A stretch of DNA of 10,826 nt from Methanomicrobiales archaeon (GTDB taxonomy: Archaea > Halobacteriota > Methanomicrobia > Methanomicrobiales > JACTUA01). Location: contig JAJRDC010000166.1 of the NCBI GenBank assembly GCA_028678635.1, positions 1 to 10,826 of the forward strand, read 5' to 3'. The notes below the pieces were generated by a model. It was not told where the DNA came from and made no database searches. It saw only the letters and a list, made by a program, of their open reading frames with translations. Shown here in pieces: positions 5,033 through 10,826 of the stretch (positions are counted from its first letter, which is position 1; every line of letters starts with the position of its first letter). Both the position numbers and the translations under genes were made by a program.

Positions 5033-6112
5033 TCAGCTCTTCTGGACCTCCGGCAGCCGGCATTCGCACCGGCCGATGGTGGCCGTCACTGCCAGGTTCA
5101 GGCCTGCCACGGCAAGAAACGCGGCGGTGAAGGAGATCTGTTCCGCAAGGACACCGGCGAGCGCCGGAAGCACCGTCATCCCCAGGTAGCTGGACGCGTT
5201 GTAGAGGCCCATGACCCGTCCCTGGCGGAGGCCGGTGGAACCCAGGTAGGCCATCTGGGCGATCATCACCACGCCGGCGATGGCGCCCACGGCCAGAAAT
5301 CCCAGCGGTGAGACCATGACGGCGAGCACACCGGCCACCATGGCCAGGGAGGCCGCCTTCAGGGTGGGAACAGGCGGGAGGTGCAGCCGGGAGGCGACGA
5401 GCACTGCGCCGATGGTGGCCAGGTTCATGAGCGCAAGGGCGGTGGCGAGTGTGACGGGTTCCCCGCCCCGGTAGCCAGGGTAGATGGCGGAGAGGGCTCC
5501 CGTCATCCCCACCAGGATCACGGCCGAGAAAAAGAGCCACGTGTAGTCGCCAAGGAGCTGCACGAACGGGGCTTCAGGCCTCCGGAGGGTGGTATCTTCC
5601 GCAAGGAACACCGTCAGCACCAGGGGGACCGCGGAGAGGAGCGTGAAGAGGAAAATGCCCCCGGTCTCCATCCCCATTGCCCGGTCAATGGAACCGGTGG
5701 CAAGGAGCCCCACGACAAGGCCCGCGTTCAGGGAACCCATGAAGATGCCGGAGAGGCCCTCGCGGTCCGGCTGGGAGTTGACAAGGGCCATCGCCGCGGC
5801 AACGAAGAGGCCGGCCGCCACGCCTTCCAGGGCCCGGGCGGCCAGCACCGTGGAGGGCGAGGGGTAGGCCAGGATCAGGATGCCGGAGAGGAGGGTGAGG
5901 AGGAGCCCTGCCCGGACCACCGGCACCCGGCCGATGCGGTCTGAGAGGGCACCGGCAGGGATGACCGTGGCAAAGGCGCCCAGGAAGTAGGCGGCGTAGA
6001 TGGATGCCTGGAGGAATGGGCTCGTCCCGTACGAGGGAAGGATGGGGACGATGGCGTTGGAGAGCGCCATCACTGCAAAGACACCGAGATGGAGCGGGAT
6101 CCTCCGCAGCAT
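5033..6112 (-). CDS. MFS transporter
   Basis: The 359-aa protein is hydrophobic throughout, with about twelve predicted membrane helices (roughly 9-27, 36-57, 68-84, 88-110, 124-146, 150-172, 191-211, 218-240, 250-270, 272-292, 301-323, 328-347). The major facilitator motif A between helices 2 and 3 is clear: GALSDRIGRVPVV (54-66). A second, degenerate copy between helices 8 and 9 is consistent with the two-fold MFS repeat. It is shorter than the usual 400 residues because the central loop (about 172-190) and both tails are short. Substrate cannot be assigned; drug or sugar efflux-type members are the closest in style. Its ATG begins one base after the aCPSF1 stop (TGAGATG), so translation is probably coupled and the gene is the last of a psmB-aCPSF1-MFS unit. 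It ends in a Cys-containing tail, GRCECRLP. Confidence 0.9.
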   Translation of the reverse strand: MLRRIPLHLGVFAVMALSNAIVPILPSYGTSPFLQASIYAAYFLGAFATVIPAGALSDRIGRVPVVRAGLLLTLLSGILILAYPSPSTVLAARALEGVAAGLFVAAAMALVNSQPDREGLSGIFMGSLNAGLVVGLLATGSIDRAMGMETGGIFLFTLLSAVPLVLTVFLAEDTTLRRPEAPFVQLLGDYTWLFFSAVILVGMTGALSAIYPGYRGGEPVTLATALALMNLATIGAVLVASRLHLPPVPTLKAASLAMVAGVLAVMVSPLGFLAVGAIAGVVMIAQMAYLGSTGLRQGRVMGLYNASSYLGMTVLPALAGVLAEQISFTAAFLAVAGLNLAVTATIGRCECRLPEVQKS

Positions 6113-6113
6113 C

Positions 6114-8003
6114 TCAGATCATGCGGTAGGTTTCCAGGTTCATCGGGGAATGGGTCTCGATGTGGTACCGCTTGTGGAGGGAGACGGCGAGATCGATGGT
6201 CTTGTTCTCGTCGCCGTGGACCGTGAAGATCTTCTCGGGTTTGGGCTGCAGGTGGCCGACATAGTTCACGAGTTCCCGGCGGTCCGAGTGGCCTGAGAAA
6301 CCGTCCACCGTGAAGATTTCGAGGGCGATGGAGATGGTCTCCCGTCCACCCAGGGGGACTTCCCGCCATCCCTTCTGGATCCGGCGCCCGATGGTCCCCT
6401 CGGCCTGGTACCCCACGAAGACCAGGGCGTTCTTCGGGTCAGGGGAGAGCCCCTTCAGGTACTCCATCACGGGCCCGCCATTCAGCATCCCGCTGGTCGT
6501 GATGATCACGCAGGGGTCGCCTGAGATCACCTTCTCCCTCTTCTCCGGCGCGTCCACCTGCACGAAGCACGGGGCCAGGAAGGGATTCGCCCCGTCGTGG
6601 AAGATCTGGTTCCTGAGCTCCTGGTTCAGGTACTCGGGGTAGGTGGTGTGGATGGCCGTGGCCTCCCGGATCATGCCATCCAGGTACACGCTCACCTTCG
6701 GGATCCGGCCCAGTCGCATCCCCTCTTCGAGAGCCAGCATCACTTCCTGGGACCGGCCGACGGCAAACGCCGGGATCAGGATCTTCCCGCCCCGGGAGAG
6801 GATGGTGGTGACCACCTCGTAGAGCTTCACCTCGGCGTCCCGCCGGGGCTGCTGGATGTCGTTGGATCCCCCGTAGGTGCTCTCCATGAAGATGGCCTCC
6901 AGGCGGGGGAACTGGGAGACAGCCGGGGAGAAGAGGCGGCTCTTCGAGTAGTTGAAATCGCCGGTGAAGGCGATGTTGTACAGCCCGTCGCCGATGTGGA
7001 AATGGGCGATGGCCGAGCCCAGGATGTGCCCGGCGTTGTGGAAGGTCAGCTTCACATCGGGGGCGATGTCGGTCACCGACCCGTAGTTCAGTGTGATCGA
7101 GTGCTTCACGTAGTTCTTGACGTCCGTGGAGGTGTAGGGCGTCCGCTCCGCCTCCTTCTGGAGCACCTCCAGGTAGTCCAGCTGGAGCATGGCCGAGAGG
7201 TCACGGGTGGGAGGGGTGCTGTACACAGGGCCGTCATAGCCGTACTTGAAGAGGAGCGGGATCAGGGCGCAGTGATCCAGGTGGGCGTGGGTCAGGACAA
7301 CGGCATCCAGGCTGGTCAGGGGCTGAATCTCCGGCACGTAGAGGTACGGGGTGCCGTTCGCATTGGAGGGCTTCTCGCCGCAGTCGATCAGGATCCGGCT
7401 CTCCGGGGTCGTGAGGAGGAACGCGGCCCTCCCCACCTCCCGGCAGCAGCCCAGGGTCGTGACCCGGACCCAGTCGTCCTTGGAGATGGCCTCCCGGTGG
7501 ATCCTGCGCCCGATGGTCCGGAGGAAGGCCTTCCGTTCCTCCTTCACCGAGCGGAGGTACGTCCGGATCTGCTTGATAGTGCTGGACTCGATAGGTGGCG
7601 TCCGGACCACCTTGGGTGTCCAGCCAATGCTCTTTGTGATCTCCCGGAGGGTGACCCCGTTCTTCCCGATGACCACACCCGGCTTCTCGGCCTCGATGAG
7701 CACCTCGCCGGTATCGGCATCAAAGAACGTGTCTGTGATCCCCGCCGACTCCGGGACCACCTTCTTGATCTCCACCGCGGCCTTCTCCGGGTCCTCGAGT
7801 ACCGTGGGCCGGACCACGATCCGTTTCCGCAGGTCCCGGGCCAGGGTCTTGATCAGGTCCGCCTCGTCGGCGAACCTCTTGGGGTCATCGGTGTAGATGA
7901 CGAGCTCGGGGCCCTCGAACTCCACCTGGGAGACGGTGATCCCCCGGGGGATGATCGTGTTGATCTTCTCTTTCAGATCCCGTAACCGGTCTTCCACTGG
8001 CAT
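6114..8003 (-). CDS. aCPSF1: archaeal CPSF1/FttA, KH-MBL-beta-CASP ribonuclease and transcription termination factor
   Basis: The 629-aa product has the full archaeal layout. Two N-terminal KH domains come first, the second with VIGKNG (111-116). A metallo-beta-lactamase domain follows from about residue 180, with HAHLDH (239-244), His326 in AGHILGSA and Asp349 in TGDFNY. Then comes the beta-CASP domain with Glu374 (MESTYGG), [10 protein letters not shown] (411-420), His572 (GFSGHSD) and His596 (TVHGDEN). All zinc ligands and catalytic residues expected for an active nuclease are present, and the length is normal for the family. In Methanococcus and Thermococcus this protein cleaves nascent RNA behind RNA polymerase at U-rich sites to cause termination. 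It lies 21 bases after psmB, an adjacency I recall from other euryarchaea, and overlaps closely with the MFS gene downstream. Start ATG 8003 has no strong ribosome site, which fits coupling to psmB. Confidence 0.97.
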   Translation of the reverse strand: MPVEDRLRDLKEKINTIIPRGITVSQVEFEGPELVIYTDDPKRFADEADLIKTLARDLRKRIVVRPTVLEDPEKAAVEIKKVVPESAGITDTFFDADTGEVLIEAEKPGVVIGKNGVTLREITKSIGWTPKVVRTPPIESSTIKQIRTYLRSVKEERKAFLRTIGRRIHREAISKDDWVRVTTLGCCREVGRAAFLLTTPESRILIDCGEKPSNANGTPYLYVPEIQPLTSLDAVVLTHAHLDHCALIPLLFKYGYDGPVYSTPPTRDLSAMLQLDYLEVLQKEAERTPYTSTDVKNYVKHSITLNYGSVTDIAPDVKLTFHNAGHILGSAIAHFHIGDGLYNIAFTGDFNYSKSRLFSPAVSQFPRLEAIFMESTYGGSNDIQQPRRDAEVKLYEVVTTILSRGGKILIPAFAVGRSQEVMLALEEGMRLGRIPKVSVYLDGMIREATAIHTTYPEYLNQELRNQIFHDGANPFLAPCFVQVDAPEKREKVISGDPCVIITTSGMLNGGPVMEYLKGLSPDPKNALVFVGYQAEGTIGRRIQKGWREVPLGGRETISIALEIFTVDGFSGHSDRRELVNYVGHLQPKPEKIFTVHGDENKTIDLAVSLHKRYHIETHSPMNLETYRMI

Positions 8004-8024
8004 GAAAAACGTCCAAAAAGTGGG

Positions 8025-8663
8025 TTACGCAGAAACCGGGGCTGAGATCTTCTGCTCGACCTGCACATTGAATTCTTCGAACTTCTCTTTTGTGATCACG
8101 ACCACGTTGATGTCCTCGCCGGACCCCACGTCGCGGCGCATGGCAGCCTTGAGCGCCCTTATGGCCAGGTCGACGGCCTCCTTCTCGGACATCTTCTTCG
8201 TGAACCGGTCCTCCAGTACCCCATACGCCATCGGTGAACCGGATCCCGTGGCCACGATATCCTGCTCCTTCGTGGCGCCACCCATGGCGTCCACGGAATA
8301 GACGGAAGGGCCGTTCTCGTCCACGCCTCCCACCAGCAGCTGGACGAAGAACGGGAAATACCGGTTCTGGTTCAGGTAGTTCGAGAGGAGCGTGGATATG
8401 GCACCCACGGTGATCGGTTTATCCCTCCGGACAGCAAAGAGGCTGCACTCCACGGTCATGATCCGGGCCAGCTGCTGGGCGTCCCCGACGCCTCCGGCCG
8501 TAGTCATGCCGATCCGGTCCGCGATCTGGTACACCTTCTTGGCCCTCCGGCTGGCCACCAGGTTCCCCATGGTGGCCCTCCGCTCCGTGGCCAGCACCAC
8601 GCCGTCCGCAAAGATGATGCCGATGGTGGTGGTCCCGGTCATCCCCTCAGGCTGTGACTGCAT
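8025..8663 (-). CDS. psmB: 20S proteasome beta subunit
   Basis: The 212-aa precursor is the catalytic N-terminal-nucleophile threonine hydrolase of the 20S core particle, which degrades unfolded or tagged proteins in the cytoplasm together with alpha subunits and the PAN ATPase. A ten-residue propeptide ending in G10 precedes TTTIGI; autocleavage would expose Thr11 as Thr1. In mature numbering, Glu17 (ATERRATMG), Lys33 (RRAKKVYQ) and the TGSGSP and [11 protein letters not shown] segments with the catalytic Ser129/Asp166 equivalents are all kept, so the subunit should be active. LLSNYLNQ and [10 protein letters not shown] are also typical. ATG 8663 is chosen because GGAGGAGGGG lies five bases upstream and the propeptide length is right; the open frame to 8768 has no family-like residues. 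It heads the psmB-aCPSF1-MFS unit. No alpha subunit or PAN gene is in the window. Confidence 0.97.
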   Translation of the reverse strand: MQSQPEGMTGTTTIGIIFADGVVLATERRATMGNLVASRRAKKVYQIADRIGMTTAGGVGDAQQLARIMTVECSLFAVRRDKPITVGAISTLLSNYLNQNRYFPFFVQLLVGGVDENGPSVYSVDAMGGATKEQDIVATGSGSPMAYGVLEDRFTKKMSEKEAVDLAIRALKAAMRRDVGSGEDINVVVITKEKFEEFNVQVEQKISAPVSA

Positions 8664-8667
8664 CAAA

Positions 8668-8678
8668 TCCCCTCCTCC
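8668..8678 (-). promoter_or_regulatory. strong ribosome binding site of psmB
   Basis: On the minus strand GGAGGAGGGG (8678 to 8669) lies about five bases before ATG 8663. It is the strongest Shine-Dalgarno match in the window and fixes the psmB start. Confidence 0.75.
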
Positions 8679-8697
8679 AACTCCCTGATGGAACCCT

Positions 8698-8744
8698 GAT
8701 AAAATTGTCTGATCGATCCCACGATGTGTTCGGTCATAAAGGTT
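8698..8744 (-). promoter_or_regulatory. candidate promoter of the psmB unit
   Basis: Two TATA-like boxes are seen on the minus strand upstream of psmB: CCTTTATGAC (core TTTATG at 8744-8739) and AATTTTATC (core near 8704-8698). The first would start transcription near 8715 and give a leader of about 50 bases with the ribosome site intact. The second would start near 8675, cutting into the ribosome site, so the first is preferred. The rest of the 163-base gap (8664-8826) contains the palindrome CCTCCGGAGG (8817-8826), which directly follows the stop of the CBS gene and may mark its 3' end. Confidence 0.4.
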
Positions 8745-8826
8745 GTCATGTGTGTCAGATTCCCGCAACCGCGGGGGGTGCTCGCCTGCATGCGGCCCTG
8801 TTCCGGAACCCCCTGCCCTCCGGAGG

Positions 8827-9654
8827 TTACCGGCCCCCGGACGGGCAGAGGACCCGGATCAGGTCACGGTCGAAGAGCATGCCGACGAGCTTCTTGTCGC
8901 TGTTCACCACAGGGAGCTGGTCCACCCGGGCCCGCTTCATCTTGAGGGCGCACTCGCTCACTTCGGCGTTCTGCGGGACCGAGACCACGTTCGTGACCAT
9001 GGCCGTCTTCACCGGCTTTCCCGGCAGTTTCACCCGGGAGACGCCGAAGGACATGGTGTGCAGGTCCCGGATCGATTCCCAGGTCCACTCGTCGTCGTCG
9101 GTGCCGTTGGAGAAGTCGGAGGTCTCCACGGAATCCTCGATGGAGGAGTGCTTGATGAGATCCCGTTCTGAGATGATCCCGGAGAGGATTCCCTCGGAAT
9201 CCAGGATGGGGATCGCGTCCACCCCGGAGATCTCCATAACCCTTCCCACCAGTGAGAGGGGTGTCTCCTCCCAGATGGCGAAAGTGCTCGTAAACCGGTC
9301 CTTGATCTCGTTCTTGATCTTCTGCTGGGCAATGGCGGTGATCAGGTCTGCCACCGAGAGGATCCCGATGAGCGACCCGCCCTCCTCGACGGGGAGCCTG
9401 CGGACCCTGTGCTTCAGGATCAGGGTTGCCGCCTCCCCCAGCGGGGTGTCGGGCCGGATGGTGACCGGGTTCGGGCTCATGAGGAGCCCCAGCTGGGTCT
9501 CCTCGTTCTTGCGCAGCATGTCCTTCCGGGTGATGATCCCTACGATCTTCCCCTCCTTGAGGACAGGGACCCCCGAGATTCCGGTCCGTTTCAGGATCTT
9601 GAGGACATCGTCCCGGTTCCCGGGTATCTCAACGGATACCACGTCCGGGGTCAT
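8827..9654 (-). CDS. four-CBS-domain protein
   Basis: The 275-aa soluble protein consists of four CBS motifs in two Bateman pairs: about 1-50 ([20 protein letters not shown]), 59-110 ([20 protein letters not shown]), 122-170 ([21 protein letters not shown]) and 216-270 ([21 protein letters not shown]). CBS pairs bind adenosine nucleotides such as AMP, ATP, SAM or NAD and act as energy or ligand sensors. No catalytic or membrane domain is attached, so it probably regulates a partner. Between the third and fourth motifs lies an acidic insert of about 45 residues (171-215, including TDDDEW), unusual in stand-alone CBS proteins. ATG 9654 has AAGGA four to five bases upstream; it begins directly with the first strand of the CBS motif, and no in-frame alternative start exists before the uspA stop. 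It follows uspA by 23 bases, so the two are probably co-expressed. Confidence 0.93.
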   Translation of the reverse strand: MTPDVVSVEIPGNRDDVLKILKRTGISGVPVLKEGKIVGIITRKDMLRKNEETQLGLLMSPNPVTIRPDTPLGEAATLILKHRVRRLPVEEGGSLIGILSVADLITAIAQQKIKNEIKDRFTSTFAIWEETPLSLVGRVMEISGVDAIPILDSEGILSGIISERDLIKHSSIEDSVETSDFSNGTDDDEWTWESIRDLHTMSFGVSRVKLPGKPVKTAMVTNVVSVPQNAEVSECALKMKRARVDQLPVVNSDKKLVGMLFDRDLIRVLCPSGGR

Positions 9655-9677
9655 GAAATCCTTGGTGCGGGATTGGG

Positions 9678-10106
9678 CTATGATCTCACCACCAGTGTGG
9701 TTATGGTACTGTATTTCACGACATGCGAGGAGACACTGCCCAGGAGGAGACGGTCCATGTTGCTCTTACCATGGGAACCCACCACCACCAGGTCCGCGTT
9801 CACCTGCCGGGCCATCTTCACGATCTCGTCCCCGGCATGGCCCTGGGTCATGTGGGGAATGAGGGTGATTCCGGCCGCCGCGGCCCTGGCCTCTGCGGCC
9901 TTCAGCGCTTCCTTTCCCTGGCTCTCCAGGAGGCCGAAGATGACCTCCCAGGTGTTGTCCAGGGGAATGGAGGAGATGAGACCGGTCTCGATCACGTAGA
10001 CCGCGTGGAGGGTGGCCTTCCAGGCCTTTGCCTCGTCAATCGCCTTTTCAAGAGCAGCCTCGCTCCTTGGCGACCCGTCAAGTGCTGCCAGTATCGTCCC
10101 GAACAT
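9678..10106 (-). CDS. universal stress protein, UspA family
   Basis: The 142-aa product is a single Usp domain of normal length. It has the N-terminal strand and loop ILAALDGSPRSEAAL (5-19) with the Asp10 that contacts adenine, and VNADLVVVGSHGKSNMDRLL (102-121). The ATP-binding signature G-x2-G-x9-G-S is complete (Gly110, Gly113, Gly123, Ser124), so it should belong to the ATP-binding branch and dimerise. Usp proteins help cells withstand stress in ways that are not well defined. The gene lies 31 bases after the amidohydrolase stop and 23 bases before the CBS gene on the same strand. ATG 10106 is preceded by GGGG at a suitable distance. The A/T-rich patch 10118-10143 upstream could provide its own promoter within the unit. 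Confidence 0.95.
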   Translation of the reverse strand: MFGTILAALDGSPRSEAALEKAIDEAKAWKATLHAVYVIETGLISSIPLDNTWEVIFGLLESQGKEALKAAEARAAAAGITLIPHMTQGHAGDEIVKMARQVNADLVVVGSHGKSNMDRLLLGSVSSHVVKYSTITTLVVRS

Positions 10107-10136
10107 CGGTAACCCCGTAAAATAAGATATGGGGAA

Positions 10137-10159
10137 TTTATTCTCTCGGGGAGAATAAA
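10137..10159 (-). promoter_or_regulatory. 9-bp inverted repeat at the amidohydrolase stop, upstream of uspA
   Basis: TTTATTCTC (10137-10145) and GAGAATAAA (10151-10159) form a perfect nine-pair inverted repeat with a five-base spacer. It covers the last codons and the stop of the amidohydrolase gene and ends about 30 bases before the uspA start. It is A/T-rich in a GC-rich region and contains TATA-like sequence. It could be an RNA hairpin near the 3' end of the amidohydrolase gene or an operator overlapping a uspA promoter. Confidence 0.4.
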
Positions 10160-10826
10160 AACGTTTCCCTGATATCCCCGGCAGAGATCCGTTTTACCAG
10201 CGTGGCCACCGGATCCCGCGTGAACAGGAGGCCGGACCTGCCGGGATCCACCACCAGCAGACGGGCAGGGCGATCCGGGGCAAGGAACGGCGATTCCCCG
10301 GAGAAGCCTGCCCCTGCGATGGCCGCGCGGAGGATCTCCCGCGGCGGGAGGCCGTACACGGTGGACGTGAACTCCATCTCCCGCCAGAGGTCCGGCTGGG
10401 CAACCATCACGTTGTCGGTGCCGAGAAGGAGGGTGCAACCGGAGGCCCGCATCCGGGCCACGGGAGGGTGATCAGGATCCCGGGCCACCCCCAGCCTCCA
10501 GTTGGCCCGGGGGCAGACGGCCACCGGTATCCCTTCATCTGCGATGCGGCGGATCTGGCGGCCTGTGGCATGGGTACAATGGATGAGGAGATCCGGCTGG
10601 AGGGCCAGCGCCGCATCCACATCCTCCGGATCCCGCTCTCCCGCATGGAATGCCACGATCTTCCCCTGCCGGTGCATCTCGGCCACCTGCCGCTCCAGGT
10701 CCGGCACATCCCGGGCGCTGGAGATGCCCAGGCCGTCCCCGTCCCATTGCCCCCCTTCCCGGCCCAGGATCAGGGGGCGGAGGGAGAGACCGCGGGCCGC
10801 GTCCCGGAGCGCGGCCACCCCGGCGG
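10138..10826 (-). CDS. amidohydrolase, adenosine-deaminase-like fold (N-terminus outside the window)
   Basis: The frame is open to the window edge; about 228 residues are visible and the N-terminal part, with the expected HxH metal motif, is missing. Numbering from the GTG at 10818, the visible metal-site motifs are HAGE (His58, Glu61), LIHCTHA (His80, His83), and LLGTDNVM with Asp135. This is the order seen in adenosine deaminase and the ATZ/TRZ-type aminohydrolases of the amidohydrolase superfamily: TIM-barrel enzymes that use a mononuclear metal to deaminate or hydrolyse small ring compounds. VAVCPRANWRLGV (99-111) is the usual loop after the fifth strand. Substrate is unknown; nucleosides or related heterocycles are plausible. 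It is the upstream member of the amidohydrolase-uspA-CBS series. The internal GTG at 10818 is not the true start, since alignment-like sequence continues before it. Confidence 0.88.
   Translation of the reverse strand, partial: AGVAALRDAARGLSLRPLILGREGGQWDGDGLGISSARDVPDLERQVAEMHRQGKIVAFHAGERDPEDVDAALALQPDLLIHCTHATGRQIRRIADEGIPVAVCPRANWRLGVARDPDHPPVARMRASGCTLLLGTDNVMVAQPDLWREMEFTSTVYGLPPREILRAAIAGAGFSGESPFLAPDRPARLLVVDPGRSGLLFTRDPVATLVKRISAGDIRETFLFSPRE

Noticed and set aside
6597..7985. A 462-codon plus-strand open frame inside aCPSF1
   Set aside because: It is antisense to a fully conserved gene, has low-complexity Asp/Gly/Val/Leu-rich composition and no recognisable domain; long antisense frames are expected in GC-rich DNA.
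8664..8768. N-terminal extension of psmB
   Set aside because: The extra 35 codons would lie upstream of the strong ribosome site at 8669-8678 and would replace the short propeptide typical of archaeal beta subunits.
8654..9862. A 402-codon plus-strand open frame opposite the CBS gene
   Set aside because: Ser/Arg/Pro-rich with no domain and antisense to four clear CBS motifs.
1..10826. CRISPR arrays, insertion sequences or toxin-antitoxin and defence genes
   Set aside because: No spaced direct repeats, transposase motifs, terminal inverted repeats or recognised defence domains were seen on either strand.

Overview
The window is GC-rich archaeal DNA, most likely from a euryarchaeal methanogen of the Methanomicrobiales (order inferred, not proven). 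The evidence is an archaeal 20S proteasome beta subunit (psmB) with its autocleaved propeptide, followed directly by the KH-beta-CASP termination nuclease aCPSF1/FttA (a linkage I recall as recurrent in euryarchaea), plus TATA-like promoters, a leaderless-looking gene, DUF362, UspA and multi-CBS proteins. Almost every base is coding, and the high GC gives many long antisense open frames that are not genes.

Left part, 1-2881: the last 22 codons of a MacB/FtsX-type ABC permease run into a convergent peptide-deformylase-like gene. Divergent from it is a small helical protein of unknown function. Then come a DUF362 protein with a promoter placed for a leaderless transcript, a 49-aa zinc-ribbon protein (2193-2342) and a GNAT acetyltransferase, all on the plus strand.

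Middle part, 2882-5032: a 350-base gene-free stretch with two perfect hairpins precedes a 474-aa methyltransferase of the Rsm22/METTL17 type. It has exactly four cysteines, suggesting an Fe-S cluster. Its stop overlaps the GTG start of a 42-aa single-span membrane protein (4653-4781). The following convergent gap holds a strong 14-bp bulged stem (4874-4941) with an inner hairpin.

Right part, 5033-10826, is all on the minus strand. Read in the direction of transcription: a truncated adenosine-deaminase-like amidohydrolase, uspA and a four-CBS protein (close gaps, probably one unit); then, after a 163-base promoter region, psmB, aCPSF1 and a 12-TM MFS transporter whose start lies one base after the aCPSF1 stop. 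This right part joins nucleotide/stress sensing (UspA, CBS) with protein turnover (proteasome) and transcription termination/RNA processing (aCPSF1).

I found no CRISPR array, insertion sequence, tRNA or rRNA, and no clear sign of a defence or mobile system. The points most worth a second look are the deformylase-like protein in an archaeon, the four-cysteine Rsm22-like protein with its overlapping membrane microprotein, and the structured gap at 4874-4941.
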